This document shows positions 16,307 through 23,594 of a stretch of 37,212 nt of DNA, piece after piece. The notes under the pieces are model-generated. The model did not search any database. It was not told the DNA's origin and saw only the letters and a list, made by a program, of their open reading frames with translations. The DNA comes from Pseudomonas sp. GM80 (lineage in GTDB: Bacteria; Pseudomonadota; Gammaproteobacteria; Pseudomonadales; Pseudomonadaceae): assembly GCF_000282515.1 (NCBI RefSeq), contig NZ_AKJD01000160.1, positions 1-37,212 on the forward strand. The letters run 5' to 3'. The number at the start of each line of letters is the position of its first letter. Position 1 is the stretch's first letter. The position numbers and the translations under genes are program-made.

Positions 16307-17445
16307 GAGCGAAGTACCACGCCGCTGTCATCTTCCCAGTACACGTAAACCTGATCGCCCCAGGTCGGACGTGCGCCACGGCGTTCGGCGTTGGCCACGA
16401 ACGATTGCACCAGTTTGCCGCTCGGCAATTCGACGTAGAACACCGAGTGACCGCCGAGGTAGGCGATGTCATGCACCTTGCCGCTCGACCAGTTGTATTC
16501 GCAGGTCGGTTGGTCGGCGGTGACCAGCAGCTTCTCCGGGCGGATCGCGTAGGTGACCGACTTGTCCTGCACCGAGGTGCTGATGCCGTGGCCGACGTAG
16601 ATCTGCCGATCGAGGTCTTTGCAGGTGATGGTCGCGTGGCCTTCGGCGTCGTCGATCACTTCGCCTTCGAAGATGTTGACGTTACCGATGAATTCGCAGA
16701 CCAGACGGCTGGTCGGGGTTTCGTAGATGTCGATCGGGCTGCCGATCTGAGCGATCCAGCCCAGGTGCATGATCGCGATGCGCTCGGCCATGGTCATGGC
16801 CTCTTCCTGGTCGTGTGTCACCATCACGCAGGTCACACCGACGCGCTCGATGATCTCGACCAGCTCCAGCTGCATCTGCGAGCGCAGTTTTTTATCCAGT
16901 GCGCCCATCGGTTCGTCGAGCAACAGCAGCTTCGGCCGTTTGGCCAGCGAACGCGCCAATGCCACACGCTGACGCTGACCACCAGACAGTTGATGCGGCT
17001 TGCGCTTGGCGTACTGGCTCATCTGCACCAGCTTGAGCATCTCGGCCACGCGGGCGTCGACTTCAGCCGCCGGAATCTTGTCCTGCTTGAGGCCGAAGGC
17101 GATGTTCTGCGCCACGGTCATGTGCGGGAACAAGGCGTACGACTGGAACATCATGTTGATTGGTCGCTCGTACGGCGGCATGTCGGTGATGTCGACGCCG
17201 TCGAGAAAAATGCGCCCCTCCGTGGGCCGTTCGAACCCTGCCAGCATCCGCAGCAGGGTAGATTTGCCCGATCCCGAACCGCCGAGCAGAGCGAAGATCT
17301 CGCCCTTTTTGATTTCCAGGGACACATCGTCCACGGCAATCGTCTCGTCGAACTTCTTCGTGACCCGGTCGATTTTGACCAACACCTGTTTCGGTGTCTG
17401 GTCGCCCTCGAGGGCTTTCTTATAGGCGCCGGAGGCAACTGCCAT
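16303..17445 (-). CDS. spuF: Polyamine ABC transporter ATP-binding protein
   Basis: This 380-residue PotA/PotG-type ATPase powers polyamine import through SpuGH. Walker A GGSGSGKST is near residues 55-63. The signature LSGGQRQRVALARSLAKRPK and Walker B LLLLDEPMGALD follow, and the switch histidine is in VMVTHDQEEAM. The C-terminal half (about 250-380) carries the TOBE/OB-fold regulatory domain of this subfamily. A GGGAG site precedes the ATG. The 66-bp gap before it contains a weak attenuator-like hairpin. Confidence 0.96.
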   Translation of the reverse strand: MAVASGAYKKALEGDQTPKQVLVKIDRVTKKFDETIAVDDVSLEIKKGEIFALLGGSGSGKSTLLRMLAGFERPTEGRIFLDGVDITDMPPYERPINMMFQSYALFPHMTVAQNIAFGLKQDKIPAAEVDARVAEMLKLVQMSQYAKRKPHQLSGGQRQRVALARSLAKRPKLLLLDEPMGALDKKLRSQMQLELVEIIERVGVTCVMVTHDQEEAMTMAERIAIMHLGWIAQIGSPIDIYETPTSRLVCEFIGNVNIFEGEVIDDAEGHATITCKDLDRQIYVGHGISTSVQDKSVTYAIRPEKLLVTADQPTCEYNWSSGKVHDIAYLGGHSVFYVELPSGKLVQSFVANAERRGARPTWGDQVYVYWEDDSGVVLRS

Positions 17446-17474
17446 TTACGAAACTCCCAGAAAAAAACAATGCA

Positions 17475-17494
17475 GTCCGCCCCGCAAGGCGAAC
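17475..17494 (-). promoter_or_regulatory. Possible attenuator hairpin between spuE and spuF
   Basis: GTCCGCC (17475-17481) can pair with GGCGAAC (17488-17494), one wobble included. Read on the minus strand, the stem is followed a few bases later by a T-run (17460-17467 region). The T-run is not immediately adjacent, so only partial termination is plausible. Confidence 0.35.
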
Positions 17495-17511
17495 CCAGGA
17501 TAGTGTGTGCC

Positions 17512-18609
17512 TTACATCCCCGACTTGACCTTGGTCCAGCTGCGGGTCATCAGACGCTGAATGTTCGGTGGCAACTCGGTCGACACATAAGCCTTGTCGA
17601 TAACGGCCTGCGGCGGATACACCGACGCATCGGTCCGGATGGATTGTTCCATCAGTTTGTCCGAACCCGGGTTGGGGTTGGCATAACCGACGTAATCACT
17701 GACCTGAGCGATCACCTCAGGTTTCAGCAGATAGTTGATGAAGGCATGGGCCTCCTTCACGTTCGACGAATCCTTCGGAATCGCCAGCATGTCAAACCAC
17801 AGCGCGCCGCCCTCTTTCGGCACCGTGTAGGCGATGTTCACGCCCTTCTTGGCTTCGGCTGCGCGGTTCTTCGCCTGGAAGATATCGCCGGAGAAACCGA
17901 TGGCTACGCAGATGTCGCCGTTGGCCAGGTCGCCGATGTATTTCGAGGAGTGGAAGTAGGTCACGTAAGGACGCACCGCGAGCAGCTTGGCGGTGGCTTT
18001 TTCATAGTCCTTGGGATTGGTGCTGTTGGCGTTCAGGCCCATGTAGTTGAGCACGGTCGGCATCATTTCATCCGCCGAATCGAGGAATGCCACGCCGCAG
18101 CTTTGCAGCTTCTTGATGTTCTCCGGCTCGAACAGCACGCCCCACGAATCAATCTTGTCGACACCGAGCACGGCCTTCACTTTATCGACGTTGTAACCGA
18201 TGCCATTGGTGCCCCACAGGTACGGCACGGCGTACAGGTTGCCCGGATCGTTCTGCTCCAGACGCTTGAGCAGCGCCGGGTCGAGATTGGAATAATTCGG
18301 CAGCTGCGAGCGGTCGAGCTTCTGGAACGCGCCCGCCTTGATCTGCTTGCCGAGGAAGTGGTTCGACGGCACGACCACGTCGTACCCGGTACGCCCGGCC
18401 AGCAGCTTGCCTTCCAGGGTTTCGTTGGAGTCGAACACGTCGTAGACCGGCTTGATCCCGGTGGCTTTCTGGAAATCCGCCAGGGTGGTCTCGCCGATGT
18501 AATCGGACCAGTTATAAATATGCACCGTACCGGCGGCCTGGGCACCGACAGCAATCGTCAGGCCGGCAGTGGCCAGCAGGGCTTTGCGCAAAGAAGAAAA
18601 AATAGGCAA
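17512..18609 (-). CDS. spuE: Polyamine-binding periplasmic protein, spermidine-type
   Basis: This 365-residue PotD/PotF-family receptor has a signal peptide at 1-24 (ending AQA). The open frame extends to 18681, but no ATG gives the right N-terminus. A TTG at 18607-18609, with AGAGGA seven bases upstream, yields MPIFSSLRKALLATAGLTIA. The mature part begins VHIYNWSDYI. Binding-site blocks include VYDVFDSNETLEGKLLAG, VVPSNHFLGKQIKAGAFQKLD, YLWGTNGIGYN and CVAIGFSGDIFQAKNRA. In PAO1, SpuE prefers spermidine and SpuD putrescine. Assignment by gene order and sequence places this gene as SpuE. It is the more diverged of the two receptors. Confidence 0.93.
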   Translation of the reverse strand: MPIFSSLRKALLATAGLTIAVGAQAAGTVHIYNWSDYIGETTLADFQKATGIKPVYDVFDSNETLEGKLLAGRTGYDVVVPSNHFLGKQIKAGAFQKLDRSQLPNYSNLDPALLKRLEQNDPGNLYAVPYLWGTNGIGYNVDKVKAVLGVDKIDSWGVLFEPENIKKLQSCGVAFLDSADEMMPTVLNYMGLNANSTNPKDYEKATAKLLAVRPYVTYFHSSKYIGDLANGDICVAIGFSGDIFQAKNRAAEAKKGVNIAYTVPKEGGALWFDMLAIPKDSSNVKEAHAFINYLLKPEVIAQVSDYVGYANPNPGSDKLMEQSIRTDASVYPPQAVIDKAYVSTELPPNIQRLMTRSWTKVKSGM

Positions 18610-18743
18610 GTGGAGGTCCTCTAAATTAGTTGGGCCCAAGTTGCCCCGCGCTGCATGACAGCCATGGCTGCCCGGCAACAAAACCGGCGCGCAACTTACC
18701 CTCGAAAAACCGTTCCAGCAAAACTTTCTGTCATTTAATTAAT

Positions 18744-18779
18744 CCGCTGGCCGCCTTCGCGGGGGACGACGGCCAGCGG
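18744..18779 (-). promoter_or_regulatory. Stem-loop between spuD and spuE
   Basis: CCGCTGGCCG (18744-18753) and CGGCCAGCGG (18770-18779) form a perfect 10-bp stem 19 bases after the spuD stop. On the minus strand AT-rich but not T-run sequence follows. It therefore looks like an mRNA-stabilising or partial-termination hairpin protecting the spuD message, not a full terminator. Confidence 0.6.
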
Positions 18780-18797
18780 TTGCTGCTGCAAACCGGC

Positions 18798-19910
18798 TTA
18801 TTTACCCGATTTGATCTTGGTCCAGCTGCGGGTCAGGATGCGCTGAGTCGCGGCCGGCAAGTCGGCAATCGCGTACAGCTTGGCCAGCACGTCAGCCGGT
18901 GGGTAAACGCCCGGGTCACTGGTGATGTCTTTATCGACCAGCGGAGTTGCAGCGGCGTTACCGTTCGGGAAGCGTACGGCGTTGGTGATTTCCGCCATGA
19001 TTTCCGGCTTCTGCAGGAAGGTCATGAACTTGTAGGCGCCTTCGACGTTTTCGGCATCTTTAGGGATGGCGACCATGTCGTAGAAGCTGCCGGCACCTTC
19101 TTTCGGAATGTTGTAGCTGACTTTCACCTTGTCACCGGCTTCAGCCGCGCGGGACTTGGCCTGGTAGATGTCACCCGAGTAACCGACGGCTACGCAGATG
19201 TTGCCGTTGGCCAGGTCAGAGATGTACTTGGACGAGTGGAAGTAGGCGATCGAAGGACGAACCTTCATGATCAGCGCTTCAGCCTTGTCGATGTCTTCTT
19301 TCTTCTGGCTGTCGGTTGGCAGGCCCAGGTAGTGCAACGCCACCGGAATCATCTCGGTTGGCGAGTCGAGCAGGCTGATGCCGCAGGATTTCAGCTTGGC
19401 GGCGTTTTCCGGCTTGAAGATCAGATCCCACGAATCGACCGGCGCGTCGGCGCCCAGAGCAGCCTTGACCTTCTCGGCGTTGAAGCCAATACCGATCGAG
19501 CCCCACATGTAAGGGAAAGCGTGCTCGTTGCCCGGGTCGCTGACCGACACGGCTTTGAGCAAGTCAGTGTTGAGGTTCTTCCAGTTAGGCAGCTTGGACT
19601 TGTCCAGCTTCTGGTAGACACCGGCCTTGATCTGCTTGGCGAGGAAGTTGTTCGACGGCACGACAATGTCGTAGCCGGACTTGCCTGCGAGCAGTTTGGC
19701 TTCGAGGGTTTCGTTGCTGTCGAAGACGTCGTAGACGACTTTGATGCCCGACTCGTCTTCAAACTTCTTGATGGTGTCCGGGGCGATGTAGTCGGACCAG
19801 TTGTAGACGTGCAACACCTTGTCGTCCGCCTGAGCCGCAGCCGCCATGATTCCCATCAGGGACATGGCGAGCAGAGTCTTGCCAGCGAGCTTTTTGCCTA
19901 ATGCCTTCAT
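18798..19910 (-). CDS. spuD: Polyamine-binding periplasmic protein, putrescine-type
   Basis: This 370-residue receptor of the PotF type has a signal peptide at 1-28 (MKALGKKLAGKTLLAMSLMG to AQA). Mature blocks are VLHVYNWSDYIAPDTIKKFE, VYDVFDSNETLEAKLLAGKSGYD, VVPSNNFLAKQIKAGVYQKLDKSKLPNW, YMWGSIGIGFN and CVAVGYSGDIYQAKSRA, ending TRSWTKIKSGK. It closely follows PAO1 SpuD, which binds putrescine. A TTGGAGC site precedes the ATG. It lies first among the transport genes, downstream of spuC, and is flanked on both sides by stem-loops. That suggests its mRNA level is set separately from the rest of the operon. Confidence 0.95.
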   Translation of the reverse strand: MKALGKKLAGKTLLAMSLMGIMAAAAQADDKVLHVYNWSDYIAPDTIKKFEDESGIKVVYDVFDSNETLEAKLLAGKSGYDIVVPSNNFLAKQIKAGVYQKLDKSKLPNWKNLNTDLLKAVSVSDPGNEHAFPYMWGSIGIGFNAEKVKAALGADAPVDSWDLIFKPENAAKLKSCGISLLDSPTEMIPVALHYLGLPTDSQKKEDIDKAEALIMKVRPSIAYFHSSKYISDLANGNICVAVGYSGDIYQAKSRAAEAGDKVKVSYNIPKEGAGSFYDMVAIPKDAENVEGAYKFMTFLQKPEIMAEITNAVRFPNGNAAATPLVDKDITSDPGVYPPADVLAKLYAIADLPAATQRILTRSWTKIKSGK

Positions 19911-20004
19911 GCGTAATGCTCCAAATTTTCTTTTTTTGAACCACTTTGTTCAGCGGCCGAACCCGGACAACTGGAACCGCGGCTAGTCTGGCAAGATCCG
20001 AGGC

Positions 20005-20076
20005 GGTCTTTCAAGAAAAGACCAGCCTTTCTGACAGCTTTTGAGCGAGCGCGCCGCAGCTCCCCCGCTCAAAAGC
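20005..20076 (-). promoter_or_regulatory. Two stem-loops between spuC and spuD
   Basis: GCTTTTGAGCG (20037-20047) and CGCTCAAAAGC (20066-20076) form an 11-bp perfect stem 8 bases after the spuC stop. A second inverted repeat, GGTCTTT (20005-20011) with AAAGACC (20017-20023), follows. Both lie in the 173-bp spuC-spuD gap, which may also hold a promoter for the transport genes. No convincing -35/-10 pair was identified. Confidence 0.55.
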
Positions 20077-20083
20077 CTAGCAC

Positions 20084-21448
20084 TTAGCCCTGCAACGCAC
20101 TGAGGGTCAGGTCCAGGCATTTACGTGCCTTTGTTACCAGCTCATCGATCTCGGCTTTGCTGATCACCAGCGGCGGCGCGATGATCATGGTGTCACCCAC
20201 AGCGCGCATGATCAGGCCGTTGTCGAAGCAGAACTGGCGGCAGATCATGCCGACACCCTTGCCTTCGTAACGCTTGCGCGTGGCCTTGTCCTGCACCAGC
20301 TCGATTGCGCCCAACAGACCAACCCCGCGAACCTCACCCACCAATGGGTGATCGTTCAGTTCCCGCAGACGTTTCTGCAAATACGGTGCCGTTTCGTTGT
20401 GCGCGTTCTCGATAATTTTTTCATCGCGCAGAATGCGGATGTTTTCCAGACCGACCGCTGCCGCCACCGGGTGACCGGAGTAGGTGAAGCCATGGTTGAA
20501 ATCGCCACCTTCGTTGAGCACCGCAACAACGGTGTCGCGAACGATCAGGCCACCCATCGGGATGTAACCGGAGGTCAGACCTTTGGCGATGGTCATCATG
20601 TCAGGCTTGAGGTCGTAGAAATCGCTACCGAACCACTCACCGGTACGGCCGAAACCGCAGATCACTTCGTCCGCCACGAAGAGGATGTCGTACTTGGCGA
20701 GGATTTCCTTGATGCGCGGCCAGTAGCTGTCGGGCGGAATGATCACGCCGCCAGCGCCCTGGATCGGCTCGGCAATAAAGGCACCGACGTTGTCGACGCC
20801 GACTTCGAGAATCTTTTCTTCCAACTGATTGGCCGCCCAGATACCGAACTCTTCCGGGGACATGTCGCCGCCTTCAGCGAACCAGTATGGCTGCGCGATG
20901 TGGACGATGCCCGGGATCGGCAGGTCGCCTTGTTCGTGCATATAGGTCATGCCACCGAGGCTCGCGCCCGCGACGGTCGAACCGTGATAACCGTTCTTGC
21001 GGCTGATGATGACTTTCTTGTTCGGCTGGCCTTTGATCGCCCAATAGTGGCGGACCATACGCAGCATGGTGTCGTTGCCTTCGGAGCCGGAACCGGTGAA
21101 GAACACGTGGTTCATGCCTTCTGGCGCGACGTCGGCGATCGACTTGGCCAGTTCCAGTGCCGGCGGGTGTGCGGTCTGGAAGAACAGGTTGTAGTACGGC
21201 AGTTCGCGCATCTGTTTGGCGGCCGCATCGGCCAGCTCATCGCGACCGTAACCGATGGCCACGCACCACAGGCCGGCCATGCCGTCGAGGATCTTGTTGC
21301 CTTCGCTGTCCCACAGGTAAACGCCCTTGGCGTTGGTGATGATCCGCGGGCCTTTCTCTTTCAGCTGTTTGAAGTCGCTGAATGGCGCCAGGTGGTGATC
21401 ATTGCTGAGTGCTTGCCACTCGCGGGTTTGCGGATTGTTGCTGGTCAT
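20084..21448 (-). CDS. spuC: Putrescine:pyruvate aminotransferase (class III)
   Basis: This 454-residue PLP enzyme transfers an amino group from putrescine (and probably cadaverine) to pyruvate, giving 4-aminobutanal and alanine in PAO1. The PLP lysine is K289 in MTIAKGLTSGYIPMGG and the cofactor aspartate is D260 in FVADEVICGFGRTG. The phosphate-binding FFTGSGSEGNDTMLRM is at 116-131. Length and motifs match P. aeruginosa SpuC and PauB-type omega-aminotransferases. AAGGAGA precedes the ATG. It lies 56 bp after spuB, with a stem-loop in the gap. Confidence 0.94.
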   Translation of the reverse strand: MTSNNPQTREWQALSNDHHLAPFSDFKQLKEKGPRIITNAKGVYLWDSEGNKILDGMAGLWCVAIGYGRDELADAAAKQMRELPYYNLFFQTAHPPALELAKSIADVAPEGMNHVFFTGSGSEGNDTMLRMVRHYWAIKGQPNKKVIISRKNGYHGSTVAGASLGGMTYMHEQGDLPIPGIVHIAQPYWFAEGGDMSPEEFGIWAANQLEEKILEVGVDNVGAFIAEPIQGAGGVIIPPDSYWPRIKEILAKYDILFVADEVICGFGRTGEWFGSDFYDLKPDMMTIAKGLTSGYIPMGGLIVRDTVVAVLNEGGDFNHGFTYSGHPVAAAVGLENIRILRDEKIIENAHNETAPYLQKRLRELNDHPLVGEVRGVGLLGAIELVQDKATRKRYEGKGVGMICRQFCFDNGLIMRAVGDTMIIAPPLVISKAEIDELVTKARKCLDLTLSALQG

Positions 21449-21473
21449 GCCAATTCTCCTTGTTATCGGTGAA

Positions 21474-21497
21474 GGCGCGACCGCTGAGGGTCGCGCC
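21474..21497 (-). promoter_or_regulatory. Stem-loop between spuB and spuC
   Basis: GGCGCGACC (21474-21482), a 6-base loop and GGTCGCGCC (21489-21497) form a perfect 9-bp stem that ends 7 bases before the spuB stop codon (its 3' end at 21505). There is no T-run, so it is better read as an intra-operon mRNA processing or stability element. Confidence 0.6.
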
Positions 21498-21504
21498 CGG
21501 CGTA

Positions 21505-22863
21505 TCAGACGGCGAAGAGCAGGTACTCACGCTCCCAGGAACTGATCACGCGCTTGAAGTTTTCATGCTCGGCCCGCTTGACCGCGACGTAGCCTGTGAT
21601 GAAAGTCTTGCCGAGGTATTTCTCGACGGTGGTGCTGTTTTCCATACGCTCCAGCGCGTCTTCGATGGTTAACGGCAGGCGCAGGTTGCGGCGCTCGTAA
21701 CCACGGCCGACCACCGGCGCGCTCGGGTTGAGACCCTCGACCATGCCGATGTAACCGCAGAGCAGGCTCGCGGCAATCGCCAGGTACGGGTTGGCGTCGG
21801 CGCCCGGCAGACGGTTTTCGACCCGACGGTTCTGCGGGCCGGCATCCGGTACGCGCAGGCCGACGGTGCGATTTTCTTCGCCCCACTCGACGTTCACCGG
21901 TGCCGAAGTGTCCGGCAGGAAGCGACGGAACGAGTTGACGTTCGGTGCGAACAACGGCAACAGCTCGGGAATCAGTTTCTGCAAACCACCGATGTGGTGC
22001 AGGAACAGCTGGCTCATGGTCCCGTCTTCATTGGAGAAGACGTTCTTGCCGGTCTCGATGTCGATGATGCTCTGGTGCAAGTGCATCGCACTGCCCGGCT
22101 CGCCCGTCATCGGCTTGGCCATAAAGGTCGCTGCGACGTCGTGCTTGAGTGCGGCTTCACGCATGGTGCGCTTGAACACCAGGATCTGGTCGGCCAGCGA
22201 CAGTGCGTCGCCGTGACGGAAGTTGATTTCCATCTGCGCCGTGCCGTCTTCGTGGATCAGCGTGTCGAGGTCCAGCTCCTGCAGTTCGCACCAGTCGTAG
22301 ACGTCTTCGAACAGCGGGTCGAATTCGTTCGCCGCTTCAATCGAGAACGACTGACGACCGATTTCCGGACGGCCCGAGCGACCGATTGGCGGCTGCAACG
22401 GATAGTCAGGGTCGTCGCTGCGCTTGGTCAGGTAGAACTCCATTTCCGGCGCCACGATTGGCTGCCAGCCCTTGTCGGCATAGAGTTTGAGGACTTTCTT
22501 GAGGACGTTGCGCGGCGACAGCTCGATCGGGTTGCCTTGCTTGTCGTAGGTGTCGTGGATCACCTGCGCGGTTGGCTCGATGGCCCACGGCACCATGTAC
22601 ACGGCGTTCTGGTCGGGGCGGCAGATCATGTCGATGTCGGCCGGGTCGAGCAGTTCGTAATAGATGTCGTCTTCGACGTAGTCGCCGGTCACGGTCTGCA
22701 ACAGCACGCTCTCGGGCAGGCGCATGCCTTTTTCGGCGATGAACTTGTTGGTCGGCGAAATCTTGCCCCGGGTGATACCGGTCAAGTCGGCGATCATGCA
22801 TTCGACTTCTGTGATCTTGTGGTCTTTCAACCAATCGGTGAGCTGGTCGAGGTTGTTACTCAT
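21505..22863 (-). CDS. spuB: Gamma-glutamylpolyamine synthetase (glutamine synthetase family)
   Basis: This 452-residue GS-fold ligase joins glutamate to putrescine or another polyamine with ATP, the first step of the glutamylated polyamine route. N-terminal beta-grasp: VECMIADLTGITRGKISP. Catalytic domain blocks: VAPEMEFYLTKRSDDPDYP, TAQMEINFRHGDAL, TFMAKPMTGEPGSAMHLHQS and NSFRRFLPDTSAPVNVEWGEENRTVGLRV, then GADANPYLAIAASLLCGYIG. AGAGG precedes the ATG. It is now the first intact gene of the operon because spuA upstream is broken. It is the paralogue of the divergent SpuI, about 35-40% similar by eye. Confidence 0.94.
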   Translation of the reverse strand: MSNNLDQLTDWLKDHKITEVECMIADLTGITRGKISPTNKFIAEKGMRLPESVLLQTVTGDYVEDDIYYELLDPADIDMICRPDQNAVYMVPWAIEPTAQVIHDTYDKQGNPIELSPRNVLKKVLKLYADKGWQPIVAPEMEFYLTKRSDDPDYPLQPPIGRSGRPEIGRQSFSIEAANEFDPLFEDVYDWCELQELDLDTLIHEDGTAQMEINFRHGDALSLADQILVFKRTMREAALKHDVAATFMAKPMTGEPGSAMHLHQSIIDIETGKNVFSNEDGTMSQLFLHHIGGLQKLIPELLPLFAPNVNSFRRFLPDTSAPVNVEWGEENRTVGLRVPDAGPQNRRVENRLPGADANPYLAIAASLLCGYIGMVEGLNPSAPVVGRGYERRNLRLPLTIEDALERMENSTTVEKYLGKTFITGYVAVKRAEHENFKRVISSWEREYLLFAV

Positions 22864-22959
22864 AAATGCCTCTGGGCTGAGTCTCCTGACGTGGTGTCAG
22901 GCAAAGTTTGACGCCGGCGGCGTCGCGTTAAAGGGGGCTTGCTTGTGCGCAGTGCGGGC

Positions 22960-23316
22960 TTACGCCAGGCACCGCGCATAGACAATGAAAGAGGAGCTTA
23001 CCTGCCCTTTACGCTGGCGTTGCATTTCCTGTGCACAGTTCAGGCGTGCAGAATCATGAGCACGACTCGGCGAGCGGCGCAGGCTTTGGGATTGAAAGCG
23101 ATCTATATTGGAAGGGAACGCCATAAAGGAGATGCCTTGTCGTACGTCCAGAATATCGGACGCTGCCGTTTTGCCTGCTGCTGACAAAACCTTCGTCGAC
23201 GGGCCGCGCGCCTTGCTGGCGGAGCTTTCGACGGATTTGTCGCCACTGATGTGATAAGCATGCAGACCGGACTGTTGCGAGCAGTCGGTGATGCCGATTA
23301 ACGGCAGGCGAGACAT
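22960..23316 (-). pseudogene. spuA: Broken spuA remnant (gamma-glutamyl-GABA hydrolase, N-terminal piece)
   Basis: The reading frame starts with a good GGGGTG site and the SpuA/PuuD N-terminus. MSRLPLIGITDCSQQSGLHAYHISGDK (1-27), then SDILD (about 53-57) and FPSNIDRF (about 67-74), followed by an AHDSAR segment near 84-89, keep the spacing of the class I amidotransferase family. Intact SpuA is about 250 residues. Here the frame ends after 118 and lacks the catalytic block around GICRGFQE and the C-terminal HPEW. QEM near residue 96 could be a scrap of FQEMN. Conserved blocks alternate with unrelated residues (SVESSASKARGPSTKV), suggesting long neutral drift plus an internal deletion. It sits exactly where spuA is expected, ahead of spuB. 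Confidence 0.75.
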
Positions 23317-23453
23317 GAAGCACCCCGGTATTATTGCTGTTATGGGTTTGATCGGAGCTTAGCCTTGTTCATTTTTTTACACAACACCCCCGTAAAAAAT
23401 ACAACACGGCCTGCTCAAGCCTGCGGGTGCCAAGCGTCCCAAGGACGAAAAAC

Positions 23454-23500
23454 TGCCCTAAAGTGCCCCATAAATGCCCCTGCGGCGCTTTTTTAGGGCA
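23454..23500. promoter_or_regulatory. Phased TGCCC boxes upstream of spuI
   Basis: TGCCC occurs at 23454, 23464 and 23475, that is 10 and 11 bp apart, one helical turn each. TTAGGGCA (23493-23500) is an inverted partner of TGCCCTAA (23454-23461). The cluster lies 95-141 bp before the spuI start, in the region divergent to the broken spuA. It could be a multi-site operator for the polyamine response. Confidence 0.4.
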
Positions 23501-23594
23501 AAAAAGGCCTTGCTTGACTTCGGCATGCCGTTCGGGTTGACTGAAACCAGAAAAGATCAATGATTGATATTTTTAACAACAAAGGTGTTGCATC

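Noticed and set aside
16405..18624. 739-codon plus-strand open frame opposite spuF and spuE
   Set aside because: It runs across two well-supported genes and the gap between them on the other strand; composition is typical of antisense frames in GC-rich DNA.
22861..22930. Small palindromes before spuB (CCTGAC-N5-GTCAGG and GACGCCGGCGGCGTC)
   Set aside because: Short arms in GC-rich sequence; they may be operator sites for spuB but are close to what chance would give, so they are only noted here.
23514..23570. Sigma-70 promoter for spuI (TTGACT at 23537 with AATGAT at 23559)
   Set aside because: The -10 match is poor and a second TTGACT at 23514 has no partner; not strong enough to list as a feature.
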